From: Chryseobacterium mucoviscidosis
Lineage (GTDB): Bacteria > Bacteroidota > Bacteroidia > Flavobacteriales > Weeksellaceae
Length of the DNA stretch: 64,000 bases
Direction of reading: 5' to 3'
NCBI RefSeq assembly: GCF_002177115.1
Contig: NZ_MVAG01000193.1
Coordinates: 150,545 to 214,544, forward strand
Positions 17,042 to 26,270 of the stretch are shown here, piece after piece (position 1 is the first letter of the stretch; every line of letters starts with the position of its first letter). The notes beneath the pieces were generated by a model. It was given only the letters and a program-made list of their open reading frames with translations, did no database searches and was not told the origin of the DNA. The position numbers and the translations under genes were made by a program.

Positions 17042-17833
17042 ATGAAAAAATCATTAATAAAATGGACAAAACATACATGGAATCCTACCACGGGATGTAC
17101 AATTTTTTCTAAAGAATGCGAAAATTGTTATGCTAAAACATTCACTGACAAACTTCAAGAAAAGCTAGATCCAAAGTATATACATGGCTTTGATAATTTT
17201 GTTGAACATGATTACACATTAAAGCAACCTTTTATCACTTGGAAAAAGCCAACCGTAATATTTGTTAATAGCATGTCAGATCTTTTTCATAAAGATTGTA
17301 GTTTGGGATTTCTTAAAAAAGTATTTGAAGTAATGAATAATACTCCACATACCTATCAAGTTTTGACTAAAAGAGATGCTATTTTGGTTGAACGATCCGA
17401 TCAGCTTACGTGGACTAATAATATCTGGATGGGTATTTCTGTGGGGAGTGTTGCGAGCGTCCGAAAAATAGACCGACTGAGACAATGCGGCGCAAAAAAT
17501 AAATTTCTTTCCATTGAACCATTGATTGAAGAATTACCAGACCTCGACTTGACAGGAATTGACTGGGTTATTGTAGGCGGTGAGAGTGGATCAGGTAATA
17601 TTAGACCTATGAAAAAAGAATGGGTACTCAAAATCAAGAAAAATTGCGAAGATCAGAATGTCCCTTTTTTCTTTAAGCAGTGGGGAGACATAAAATCTAA
17701 TCCTGATCCAAAAGATCCAACCATAAGTAAAAGTCATTCTCAATATGAAAAAGGAGGTTGTATGCTTGACGGTAAGCTATATCTCGACAATCCCTGTATT
17801 GTAAAGCCAATTATTGGCGAGTTACCTTTTTAA
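17042..17833 (+). CDS. DUF5131 / phage Gp37-Gp68 family protein
   Basis: The 263-aa protein begins with IKWTKHTWNPTTGC and a C-x6-C-x2-C cluster (CTIFSKECENCYA), then has MSDLFH, the VLTKR block and WVIVGGESG. This is the Gp37/Gp68 (DUF5131) family found in phages and mobile elements. The cysteine cluster resembles a metal or Fe-S ligand set, and some authors place the family near radical SAM enzymes; the reaction is unknown. It is a probable cargo gene of element A. Confidence 0.88.
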   Translation: MKKSLIKWTKHTWNPTTGCTIFSKECENCYAKTFTDKLQEKLDPKYIHGFDNFVEHDYTLKQPFITWKKPTVIFVNSMSDLFHKDCSLGFLKKVFEVMNNTPHTYQVLTKRDAILVERSDQLTWTNNIWMGISVGSVASVRKIDRLRQCGAKNKFLSIEPLIEELPDLDLTGIDWVIVGGESGSGNIRPMKKEWVLKIKKNCEDQNVPFFFKQWGDIKSNPDPKDPTISKSHSQYEKGGCMLDGKLYLDNPCIVKPIIGELPF

Positions 17834-17933
17834 TATCACTACCATGCAGGAGCAGAACCTTTTTTACTACTGAACCGCACAGCCCTGCGTACGCTCAAAA
17901 AATCAACTAAAAATCTTTTTATAATAACAACCC

Positions 17934-17979
17934 AAAGGCACAGTAAAAACTGCATTGATTGCCATTGCTGTGCCTTTTT
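17934..17979 (+). terminator. Terminator after the DUF5131 gene
   Basis: A 10-bp stem AAAGGCACAG / CTGTGCCTTT has a 24-base loop and is followed by T5. Confidence 0.75.
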
Positions 17980-17992
17980 AACAACAAAAAAA

Positions 17993-18988
17993 ATGAAAAT
18001 ACAACAATACAAAACCAAAAGTTCAAACCATAGAATCAATGCAACAGCTTTTTATCATAAGGATTTTCAATGGAAGGTTATATTACCCACAAAAGTTTAT
18101 AATTATTTGGTAGATATGGTTGAGAAAAAACCACCTTTCAAAACGTTTAAATTAGCACTGGCAATGTATTACTTGAGTTTGATTATCAGCATTCCCGCCC
18201 GTAAAAAAGATAAAACTTACAAATGGGGGTATATCCCTTTAAATTCAAGAGTATTAGAGAAAAAATATTATAAATACAATCGATACTTTGATTATTTCCT
18301 TGATATTGAAATTATTCAAAAGATAAATTATTCAACTTATACTAATGCGAGTAATGGTTACAGATTCAATTATTCTGCAATTAAAACAGAAGGTAATGAA
18401 TGTCTGGATTTTTCAATTTTTGAAATCTCGGATGAAAAACTCAACGAAAAAATTCTGGATGAAAATTTTTCAAATGATTGTCCACATCTTACAAAATGGC
18501 TAAATAAAGGACTTATTATTGATTTTGACAATTTAATTGCCAGTATGGAAGATAAATTCTGTTATAATAAATATGATGCAGTTTATAGTAAACCTAATCC
18601 AATAATAGCAAATGTTTATAATTATTGGCATTGTGCTTTAATGATGAAAAATCAGATTTTCAGAGCAACAAGAGATGATAATTCTGATAATAGAATCCAT
18701 ACCAATCTTACCAACCTTCCAAAATCATTTAGACCTTTTTTGAGTTATGAGGGTGAAATGATTGCAAGTCTGGATATTAAAAATTCTCAACCTTATTTTA
18801 TGGTTTTGTTGTTAGAAAGATATTATCCTGAAATGCCACTTTGGACGATACATGATTCAATATGTACAACAATGCGATGGTTTTCCACGATGCAAAGTGT
18901 AACAAAATCACTATTTTCAGAATATTCTGCGGATATGAACCCAAAATTTGAATCGGAAGACTGGATAACTAAAGATAAATCCGCCTGA
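17993..18988 (+). CDS. Polymerase-like mobile-element protein, probably internally deleted
   Basis: I do not recognise a named family. The middle has RIHTNLTNLPKSFRPFLSYEGEMIASLDIKNSQPYFM, which resembles the metal-binding motif of single-subunit polymerases, and shortly after comes LWTIHDSICTT, which resembles their HDS motif. Only ~20 residues separate the two, where I would expect one to two hundred, so an internal deletion is likely (inference). Upstream ~250 residues are unassigned and rich in Tyr/Asn/Lys. It is an unlinked single gene between two hairpin-rich spacers. Confidence 0.5.
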   Translation: MKIQQYKTKSSNHRINATAFYHKDFQWKVILPTKVYNYLVDMVEKKPPFKTFKLALAMYYLSLIISIPARKKDKTYKWGYIPLNSRVLEKKYYKYNRYFDYFLDIEIIQKINYSTYTNASNGYRFNYSAIKTEGNECLDFSIFEISDEKLNEKILDENFSNDCPHLTKWLNKGLIIDFDNLIASMEDKFCYNKYDAVYSKPNPIIANVYNYWHCALMMKNQIFRATRDDNSDNRIHTNLTNLPKSFRPFLSYEGEMIASLDIKNSQPYFMVLLLERYYPEMPLWTIHDSICTTMRWFSTMQSVTKSLFSEYSADMNPKFESEDWITKDKSA

Positions 18989-19396
18989 TGAACCCTAAAA
19001 AGTGGTTTAGGATGGATTGTATGAGAATAATTAAAGATATAAATATTTAGATTACTATGGTATTATCTTCGAGGTTTTTATATAAAGTCTTTATTCATGG
19101 TGGTTATAGCATTTTTGAGTGATAATATGATTAATTCTATGTTTACAAATGAATTTATGATTTTATAAATAGTGAGCTATATCATCTACTTCTTATTAGT
19201 TGAAAATCAGTAAGAAAGAATGAAAATCGAAACATGGGTTGTAAATTGAAAGTCGGTTTTGTGGTCTAAAAAGAAAAAAAGTAGGATACAATTATTATTA
19301 AATTTCATTTTTACGGAAAACCATAATGGAGTTTTTATTCCTTTATTATTTTTATAATTTATAAATTTAGCAAAACTATTTCCATAATATTTAACC
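18989..19396. other. Intergenic, no gene seen
   Basis: These 408 AT-rich bases hold no supportable coding sequence. The last ~60 bases before the gajA start probably contain its promoter, but I see no exact TAnnTTTG match. Confidence 0.4.
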
Positions 19397-21439
19397 ATGA
19401 AAATAACTAAAATTTCCGTCACTAACTTTCGTCTATTAGATAATATTTCAGTAAATATAGAAAATGATATAACATTAATTGTTGGAAAAAACAATACTGG
19501 AAAAACATCTCTTTTTGAGATCATTAACCTATTTCTAGGAGGAAAGCATAAAATTTCCTTTCATGATTTTTCTCAAAATAGTTATGAAATTTTTGAAAAT
19601 TGTTATAAAAAATTTAAAGATGAATTGCTCTTTGAAGTAGATGAAACAGAACGAGATAGATTGGAAAAAGAAATTATCTTGAATATTCCTAGAATTACTC
19701 TGGAAATAAAGATTGAATATGATAAAATTAAAGATTCTTTAATAAATATAAGTGATTTTATCTCTGATTTAGATGATGCAAAAACAGAAGCAACAATACT
19801 CTTTAAACACGAGCCTAGTGATAGAATTAATCTTTTCAAAACATTTCATAATAGAGCAAATCAAGACATAAAATTAATTGAATGGTTAAATGAAAATATT
19901 ACAGGATATTATTCCACTCGTCTTTTTGGAGGAGATAATTTGATAGAAGATAATATTTTAAGTAGAATTTCAAAAGTTTTATATTTTGAGAGTATTCAAG
20001 CATCTAGAAAATTAGATGATATTAAGACAGATAAGAATCGATCATTAGCCGTTGGTTTTTCTGATTATTATCAAAATGTTCATGGTGATCAGAACGCTGA
20101 TGTTGAAGCGCTTAAAAGTACTTTAAAATATGTATCTACTGAATTGGACGGAAAATATGAAAAAGTCCTTGAAAAAATTCTCGAAAAGCTTAAATCATTC
20201 GGTGTCGATAAGGAAATAAATATTCCTGAAATAATATTGAAGTCTAAATTCGATCCAGAGAGCATTATAAAAAATAATATAAAATACTTTTACAAAAATG
20301 GTGATATTGAGCTTCCCGAAAACTATAATGGATTAGGATATAGTAATTTAATTTTTTTAGTTTTAAAAATTGTTTCCTTTATCGAAAATTTCAAAAAAAA
20401 TAAAGCGAAGCATGAAACTGAAATCTTAACTATTCTTCTTGAAGAACCAGAAGCGCATTTACATCCACAGATGCAACAAGTATTTGTTGAACAGGTGAGA
20501 GAAACTATTGAAAAAACTTTATCAGAAGACAAAGTACAAGTACAATTAATTATCAGTACTCATTCTTCTCATATGATTGCTGAAGCAGGTTTAAATGTGA
20601 AAAGGAGTTTTGAAAGAATTAGATATTTCAATAAATTCAAAAAAGATGGGAAGAATTTTATTGAAGTTAAAGATTTTAATGACTTCAAGCATAAAGAGAA
20701 ACAAGAAGATACTTTTAGGTTTTTAAAACAATATTTAAATTTAAACAAATGTGATCTGTTTTTTGCCGACAAAGTAATTATGGTTGAGGGTATCACAGAA
20801 AAACTTTTAATGCCGATATTTATCAAGAAAGTTTCTGAAAAATTAGAAAATGAATATGTTTCAATCATTGAAGTTGGTGGAGCATATACTCATAAATTTA
20901 AAGAATTCTTTAAGTTTTTAAACACAAAAGTTCTTATTGTGACAGACCTTGACTCAGTAGATCCAGAGGATAATAGAAAGGCTTGTAAGGTTAGTACTCC
21001 AAATTCGAAAACTTCAAATCAAACTTTAAAACAATGGCTACCTCAAAAAGAGCTAATATCAGAATTATTATCTGCATCTGAAGATTCAAAAATTGATTCT
21101 GGAATAATTCGGGTAGCCTATCAAGTGACAGAAGAAAGTCATTCTTACACTGCTCGAAGTCTAGAGGAAGCTATTATTAATTGTAATAATCCTTTTTTTT
21201 CTTACTCGGCTAAAGACTTAAAAGTAAATGATTATTTTGATCTATTAAAAGGAAAAGATCTTACTGTAGAGCCTTATGATTTAGCACCAAATTCAAAAGA
21301 AAAAACAATATTTACATTTGATTTGATGACTTTTGACGAAAAAGGAACTAAGCAACAATGGATAGTCCCTAAATATATTAAAGAAGGCCTGGAATGGTTG
21401 GCAAAAAATGATCACATAGAAATTGCAAAAATTGACTAG
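19397..21439 (+). CDS. gajA: Gabija-type OLD-family ATPase/TOPRIM nuclease (GajA)
   Basis: The N-terminal AAA15/OLD ATPase has Walker A GKNNTGKTS at residues 30-38, and the ABC-type signature/Walker B LLEEPEAHLHPQ is near 350. The C-terminal TOPRIM nuclease has VMVEGITEKLL (~460) and VLIVTDLDSVD (~515). An OLD nuclease followed immediately by a UvrD/Rep-type helicase is the defining pair of Gabija phage defence (class 2 OLD). At 680 aa it is somewhat longer than classic GajA. It is separated by one base from gajB, so the two are translationally coupled. Confidence 0.88.
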   Translation: MKITKISVTNFRLLDNISVNIENDITLIVGKNNTGKTSLFEIINLFLGGKHKISFHDFSQNSYEIFENCYKKFKDELLFEVDETERDRLEKEIILNIPRITLEIKIEYDKIKDSLINISDFISDLDDAKTEATILFKHEPSDRINLFKTFHNRANQDIKLIEWLNENITGYYSTRLFGGDNLIEDNILSRISKVLYFESIQASRKLDDIKTDKNRSLAVGFSDYYQNVHGDQNADVEALKSTLKYVSTELDGKYEKVLEKILEKLKSFGVDKEINIPEIILKSKFDPESIIKNNIKYFYKNGDIELPENYNGLGYSNLIFLVLKIVSFIENFKKNKAKHETEILTILLEEPEAHLHPQMQQVFVEQVRETIEKTLSEDKVQVQLIISTHSSHMIAEAGLNVKRSFERIRYFNKFKKDGKNFIEVKDFNDFKHKEKQEDTFRFLKQYLNLNKCDLFFADKVIMVEGITEKLLMPIFIKKVSEKLENEYVSIIEVGGAYTHKFKEFFKFLNTKVLIVTDLDSVDPEDNRKACKVSTPNSKTSNQTLKQWLPQKELISELLSASEDSKIDSGIIRVAYQVTEESHSYTARSLEEAIINCNNPFFSYSAKDLKVNDYFDLLKGKDLTVEPYDLAPNSKEKTIFTFDLMTFDEKGTKQQWIVPKYIKEGLEWLAKNDHIEIAKID

Positions 21440-21440
21440 T

Positions 21441-23261
21441 ATGGCAGCATTTGACGAAGTAAAAGAATGTATTGAGAAAAAATCAAGTTTTGTTGTTGAA
21501 GCTGGTGCTGGTTCAGGTAAAACGTATTTATTAATCCAAACATTAAACCATTTAATTGAATTGCAAGGAGATAATTTAAACTTGAATAATCAAAGTATCA
21601 TCTGTATTACATATACCAATGTAGCTAAGAATGAAATTATCAAAAGAATTGAATTTAATGATTTGGTTAATGTATATACAATTCACGAATTTTTATGGCA
21701 ATCTATCAAACAATTCCAAAAACAACTTAAAATTGAATTATGCAAGCTGAACGAAATAAGGTATCAAAAAGACGTTGATAATGATAAAGCTTCTAAGTAT
21801 ATTAAAAACTTAAAAGACCGAGTTAATAATATTGAAACAGTATTTTATAATGATTCCTCTTTTCGTGATTTTGAGAATGGAGAGTTACATCATGATGATG
21901 TTATCGAATTGGCTAAAATGCTTTTTGAAAATTACTCTTTGTTAACATCAATTGTAGCACAAAAATATCCATATATTTTTATAGACGAATATCAAGATAC
22001 ATCTTTAGATACAGTACAAACTCTAATAGATTTTTTATTAAAAAGAAATGAAAAAAATATTGTATTGGGTTTCTATGGGGATTCTCATCAAAAAATTTAT
22101 GATACAGGTGTTGGAAACCTGGAAAATTATTACACAGGAGAGAATAAAACTTTAGTCTTAATTAAAAAAGAAGAAAATTATAGATCTTCAAAAGAAGTTG
22201 TAAAGTTATTAAATAGCTTTAGAACAAATATTGAGCAAAAGCCTCAAAAAGAAATACAAGGTTCAATTAAATTTCTTTATTGGAAAAATCATCCTGAAAA
22301 AGGAGGAAAGCAAAAAGTAACTGAATTTGAAAATTCATTAAAAAGTCACAAAAATGATTTCTATGATAAAGTTGTAAATAAATTAATAGAGCAAGGTTGG
22401 GTTTTTAACGCAGAATCAGACAAGATTCTTGTTTTAGCAAATAGTCGTATAGCAGAAAGAGCAGGTTTTTCGAATCTTTATAAATTGTTTTCCCAAAGAT
22501 TTGGGCAATCAGTTAAGGAAAGGCTTTTAGACAGAAATCATATCCTTATAAGATTAGTTGCAGGTTATGTTGATAAGAAAAACTCTCAAGAAAGACCAGT
22601 TGGATTAGAGCATTTATTGATTTATTGGAATCAGAACAACCATAACGAAGTAATTCGATTTATTAAGAAAAATGGTACTCTATTAAGTGAATTTAAGCAT
22701 TATAAAAAGAAAATAATATCTGAAACTTTAGATAACTTAAATAATACTAGAGGTGAAAAAACAATCAAAGAAGTTTTAAAAATTGTATTCGATAAAGAAA
22801 TAATTTCATCAAATTCTTTTAATGAATATTTAAAAAGGATAAATCAAGATTCAGAAGGATTAGATCAAGATGCTAAAGAAAGAATAGAAAAAGATAAAAA
22901 GTTCTATGATGCCTTTATAAATCTACCTTATAAAGAAATTTTAAATTTCTGGAAACATATACAAAATGAAACTGTCTTTTCTACCAAGCACGGAACCAAA
23001 GGTGACGAATATAGAAACGTCTTAACTGTAATCGATGATACCGAGTGGAAACAAGAATATAACTTCAATAATTTTTTTAATGACTCAGAAGAAAAACCAG
23101 AAAGAAAATTACGCACACGAAACCTTTTTTATGTAGAATGTTCTAGAGCAAAAGAGAATTTAGTTGTGTTAATGTTATCTAAAATTGATGATGCAACATT
23201 CGAAAATATTAAAAAATGGTTTGGAAAAGATAATGTAATTGATTTGCTGGAATTTATATAA
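21441..23261 (+). CDS. gajB: Gabija-type UvrD/Rep superfamily 1 helicase (GajB)
   Basis: Superfamily 1 motifs are clear: Walker A VVEAGAGSGKTYLL near residue 20, ITYTNVAKNEI (motif Ia), YIFIDEYQDTS (motif II, ~185), FYGDSHQKIY (motif III), and the C-terminal STKHGTKGDEYRNV (motif V) and YVECSRAKENL (motif VI). In Gabija, GajB joins GajA to sense and cut phage DNA. I prefer ATG at 21441 to an upstream TTG at 21423 because it follows the gajA stop by one base. At ~606 aa it is longer than the first described GajB. Confidence 0.88.
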   Translation: MAAFDEVKECIEKKSSFVVEAGAGSGKTYLLIQTLNHLIELQGDNLNLNNQSIICITYTNVAKNEIIKRIEFNDLVNVYTIHEFLWQSIKQFQKQLKIELCKLNEIRYQKDVDNDKASKYIKNLKDRVNNIETVFYNDSSFRDFENGELHHDDVIELAKMLFENYSLLTSIVAQKYPYIFIDEYQDTSLDTVQTLIDFLLKRNEKNIVLGFYGDSHQKIYDTGVGNLENYYTGENKTLVLIKKEENYRSSKEVVKLLNSFRTNIEQKPQKEIQGSIKFLYWKNHPEKGGKQKVTEFENSLKSHKNDFYDKVVNKLIEQGWVFNAESDKILVLANSRIAERAGFSNLYKLFSQRFGQSVKERLLDRNHILIRLVAGYVDKKNSQERPVGLEHLLIYWNQNNHNEVIRFIKKNGTLLSEFKHYKKKIISETLDNLNNTRGEKTIKEVLKIVFDKEIISSNSFNEYLKRINQDSEGLDQDAKERIEKDKKFYDAFINLPYKEILNFWKHIQNETVFSTKHGTKGDEYRNVLTVIDDTEWKQEYNFNNFFNDSEEKPERKLRTRNLFYVECSRAKENLVVLMLSKIDDATFENIKKWFGKDNVIDLLEFI

Positions 23262-23318
23262 AGGATAAGCTTGTTTTAATTAGTTGAATTAGTCAAAAAC
23301 TTAGAAATCATTTGATGG

Positions 23319-24368
23319 TTAGACTTTTTGTAATTCAATATCTATTTTAAAAATTTTATCTACTAAATACTTTCCGAATTCTTGCGTTAGTTTTAATTTG
23401 TCAGCACCTCGCATAAGGCTTCCATAACTATTTTTACCACTAGGGGTAATGTTAAAAATTGTTTTTACGAGAAATTCTGCTTTTTGATTGGAGATAGTAA
23501 TATTGTTATTTGCCCAATTTCGACCATAATTAGGAGTTAGGTTTTCGCCAATAAGATAAAAGGGCCATCGGCTATTACTATTAATACTTTTTATAGAAGA
23601 CTTTACTCTCGATATTGAAAGAATCTTTAAATGTCCAACAGCATATGAGATTATAATATCATTTTTTTTAATACCATGAGGTTGTTTAGCAAAATGTAAA
23701 TCGCTTTCAATTTCATCAAATTTTTCGCTTAGAGAGATTATATTACCAGTTACACCTATTGGTTTAAGCCAAAAAGTTGTTTTTGAATCAATATTAAAAT
23801 AATTATCTTTATTCTCAAAGAGCAAAGATAAATTTAATTTTATCGATTTTTTTTCGATTTTCGGTTTAGGTGTTTGTTGGATATGGCTAAGAAAAAGATC
23901 AATATTTAGTTCATTTAAACTTTTATATTTTATACTATTTATGATGCTATTTTTAATTTCCTTAATTTCATTGTAATTATCAATTATGATTCCCCACTCA
24001 TTATTAATTCTTAATCCATTGTCAGTAAAATTGGCAGAGGTAATGATTGCTTTTGCTTGATAGTCTTCTTCAGCAATGAAAATTTTTCCATGAAGTGAAT
24101 TATCAATTAATATTTCAAATTCAATATTTTTAAGATTGAAAATATTGTATAATTGTTTAAAGTATATTATTTTTGAATACTGATCTAAATCGTAAGGTTT
24201 TAGCGTTGTAATTATTGTAACCTTTTGCAAATTAAATAAATTACTAAAATTAAAGAGATCTATATTTTTTGTAATGAATGGACTAATTATAACTATTTCT
24301 TTTGCTGATTTAAAAATATCAGTAAGATAGCTTAAATGATTTTTTCTTGTAAGATTATTTATTATCAT
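23319..24368 (-). CDS. PLD-type nuclease with a C-terminal EVE/PUA-like domain
   Basis: Residues 15-170 form a single phospholipase D-type nuclease domain with H93-x-K95 (SLHGKIFIAEE) and the downstream ITSANFTDNGL. This is the arrangement of NgoFVII-like restriction nucleases and of helicase-linked PLD proteins. Residues ~195-275 (TTFWLKPIGV, HFAKQPHGIKKNDIIISYAVG, LKILSISRV, RWPFYL) look like an EVE/PUA-like pocket, a fold that reads modified bases. It is 34 bases downstream of the PvuII-type endonuclease gene on the same strand. It may be an extra nuclease that cuts unmodified or modified DNA. The EVE call is my reading and is moderate. Confidence 0.6.
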   Translation of the reverse strand: MIINNLTRKNHLSYLTDIFKSAKEIVIISPFITKNIDLFNFSNLFNLQKVTIITTLKPYDLDQYSKIIYFKQLYNIFNLKNIEFEILIDNSLHGKIFIAEEDYQAKAIITSANFTDNGLRINNEWGIIIDNYNEIKEIKNSIINSIKYKSLNELNIDLFLSHIQQTPKPKIEKKSIKLNLSLLFENKDNYFNIDSKTTFWLKPIGVTGNIISLSEKFDEIESDLHFAKQPHGIKKNDIIISYAVGHLKILSISRVKSSIKSINSNSRWPFYLIGENLTPNYGRNWANNNITISNQKAEFLVKTIFNITPSGKNSYGSLMRGADKLKLTQEFGKYLVDKIFKIDIELQKV

Positions 24369-24402
24369 TCTTCCCGAAAATGTAGTAATTAATTATTAGT
24401 TC

Positions 24403-25152
24403 TTACTCCAATTCTGCTTTTTTAAATACTCCTGTTTCGTCAGCCTTATATAAAAGCTTTCCAATACTTCTGACATACTTCAATGGAATTTTTGGATTAT
24501 TAATATCTTTTCCTCCTGTATCATACCACTTTTGTTGCCACGTAGAATAGTAAGGTTCTAAATCGGATGGAGTTAATTTATAAATCTCTTTTAGCTCTAC
24601 GCCTTCATATACTGCAAATATCCAGTCTACTAATCTGTATTTTGCAATAATAGTGGGATTCATATGGTGATGTGTTGAAAATCCTTTTGTAAGTAAAACA
24701 TTTAGAGATTTTAATTCGTATTCATTACCATATTTATCTACCGCATCATTTCCTTCTCTTCCTGGAAGATCTTCAAGACCTGTAACTAGTAATACCTGTA
24801 AGAGCTTGCCTCCATTATCTTGAAATATGTCGTTTATATTATTAGTTTCTGTAGCTAGTTTTTGATACTCCCTAATAAATGGTATTAAATGATTAAGTCT
24901 TTCTATTGGAGTGTTAAGCTCATTAGTTGATAATAAAAATTGAATAGGAATTTCAAGTGCAGTGGCTATTTTTTGTAGCATTCCTAGAGTAACATTGTGC
25001 CTAGCGTTTTCAATATACCCAATGTATGTTCGATCAATATCGGCTTCATTTGCTAAATCTTCTTGTGTGAAACCTTTTTTCTTTCTATAATATAAGACAT
25101 TTTTCGCTATTGTAGTTAATAGAGGTAAAATGTCTTCATTTGCATCACTCAT
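24403..25152 (-). CDS. Fused controller (XRE HTH) and PvuII-type restriction endonuclease
   Basis: Residues ~13-75 are a XRE/Cro helix-turn-helix (RKKKGFTQEDLANEADIDRTYIGYIENARHN), the type found in C proteins that time restriction gene expression. Residues ~85-245 match R.PvuII closely: FQDNGGKLLQVLL, then GREGNDAVD...EYELKS with the PD-(D/E)xK residues D136, E146 and K148, then GFSTHHHMNP and KDINNPKIP. It should cut CAGCTG (known for PvuII; inferred here). In classical PvuII systems C and R are separate overlapping genes; here they are one 249-aa protein. It is divergent from the methyltransferase across a palindromic C-box region. Confidence 0.92.
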   Translation of the reverse strand: MSDANEDILPLLTTIAKNVLYYRKKKGFTQEDLANEADIDRTYIGYIENARHNVTLGMLQKIATALEIPIQFLLSTNELNTPIERLNHLIPFIREYQKLATETNNINDIFQDNGGKLLQVLLVTGLEDLPGREGNDAVDKYGNEYELKSLNVLLTKGFSTHHHMNPTIIAKYRLVDWIFAVYEGVELKEIYKLTPSDLEPYYSTWQQKWYDTGGKDINNPKIPLKYVRSIGKLLYKADETGVFKKAELE

Positions 25153-25203
25153 TTTTATTATATTTGCTGCCTATAAAAATCAAAATATTTAGTAAAAAAT
25201 CTC

Positions 25204-25219
25204 TCCGAATATATTCGGA
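25204..25219. promoter_or_regulatory. Palindromic operator (C-box candidate)
   Basis: TCCGAATATATTCGGA is a perfect 16-bp palindrome in the 110-bp space between the divergent restriction and methyltransferase genes. That is where the HTH part of the fused controller would bind. A related A/T-rich repeat (ATATTTGCTAAATAC) follows it. Confidence 0.65.
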
Positions 25220-25262
25220 ATTTTAATATTTGCTAAATACTTTACTCTTAATATATACGGAG

Positions 25263-26210
25263 ATGCGGAACTTACAATATGCTTATTCAACAAACCTAGG
25301 TAAATGTTTTGTTGGGGATTCTTTAGAATTAATTGACCATTTAGATGATGATAGTGTAGATTTATGCTTTACAAGTCCTCCTTTTGCTTTGTTAAGAAAA
25401 AAAGATTACGGAAACAAAGAACAAGATGAATACGTTGAGTGGTTGACTCAATTTGCATATAAAATACTCCCTAAATTAAAGGAGACAGGTAGTTTTGTAG
25501 TTGATTTAGGAGGAGCTTATGAAAGGGGTTTTCCCGTTAGAAGCTTGTATAACTATAAAGTCTTAATAAAATTTTGTGAAGAAGTTGGCTTCAATTTGGC
25601 TGAAGAGTTTTTTTGGAATAATCCTTCAAAATTACCAAGTCCAATAGAATGGGTGAACAAACGAAAAATTAGAGTAAAGGATTCTGTAAATACTGTGTGG
25701 TGGTTTTCCAAAAGTAAATTTCCTAAATCAGATGTTAAAAAGGTTTTAACTCCATATAGTGACAGGATGAAAAAGCTCATTGAAAACCCTGAAGGATTTT
25801 ACAAACCTGCAAAGCGTCCATCAGGTCACGATATAGGTAAGAGTTTTGGAAATGATAATGGGGGAGCTATACCATCAAACTTATTAAATTTTTCTAACTC
25901 GGATTCAAATTCAAAGTATATGAAATTCTGTAAGGTAAATGGTCTAAAGACACACCCTGCAAGATTTCCAAAGAAGCTACCAGAATTTTTTATAAATCTT
26001 CTTACTGATCCAAATGATTTGGTAGTAGATATTTTTGGAGGTAGTAATACTACAGGAGAGGTTTGTGAAGAATTAAATAGACGTTGGTATTCTTTTGAAT
26101 TAGATAGGGAGTATGTGGCTGCATCTACATTTCGATTTTTAAATGATAATACTAGCAATTCCATTGAATTTTATAATAGAGTAATATTAGAACAGAGTAT
26201 TGATTTTTAA
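25263..26210 (+). CDS. PvuII-type DNA N4-cytosine methyltransferase
   Basis: The protein matches M.PvuII along its length: motif IV TSPPFALLRKKDYGN (residues ~37-51), SFVVDLGGAY, the highly similar NPSKLPSPIEWVNKRKIR block, KRPSGHDIGKSF and motif I VVDIFGGSNTTG near the C-terminus (beta class order). It methylates the N4 position of the inner C of CAGCTG to protect host DNA (known for PvuII). ATG at 25263 is preceded by GGAG and fits the homolog; a TTG at 25230 is a less likely start. Confidence 0.93.
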   Translation: MRNLQYAYSTNLGKCFVGDSLELIDHLDDDSVDLCFTSPPFALLRKKDYGNKEQDEYVEWLTQFAYKILPKLKETGSFVVDLGGAYERGFPVRSLYNYKVLIKFCEEVGFNLAEEFFWNNPSKLPSPIEWVNKRKIRVKDSVNTVWWFSKSKFPKSDVKKVLTPYSDRMKKLIENPEGFYKPAKRPSGHDIGKSFGNDNGGAIPSNLLNFSNSDSNSKYMKFCKVNGLKTHPARFPKKLPEFFINLLTDPNDLVVDIFGGSNTTGEVCEELNRRWYSFELDREYVAASTFRFLNDNTSNSIEFYNRVILEQSIDF

Positions 26211-26239
26211 TAATCAATATAAGTTTGAATTTTTTAAAT

Positions 26240-26268
26240 AAAAAGCCTTTAAATCTAAGGCTTTTTAT
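26240..26268. terminator. Bidirectional terminator between converging genes
   Basis: AAAAAGCCTT / AAGGCTTTTT flank a 7-base loop. A and T runs on both sides serve the methyltransferase and the converging gene at 26271. Confidence 0.85.
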
Positions 26269-26270
26269 AT

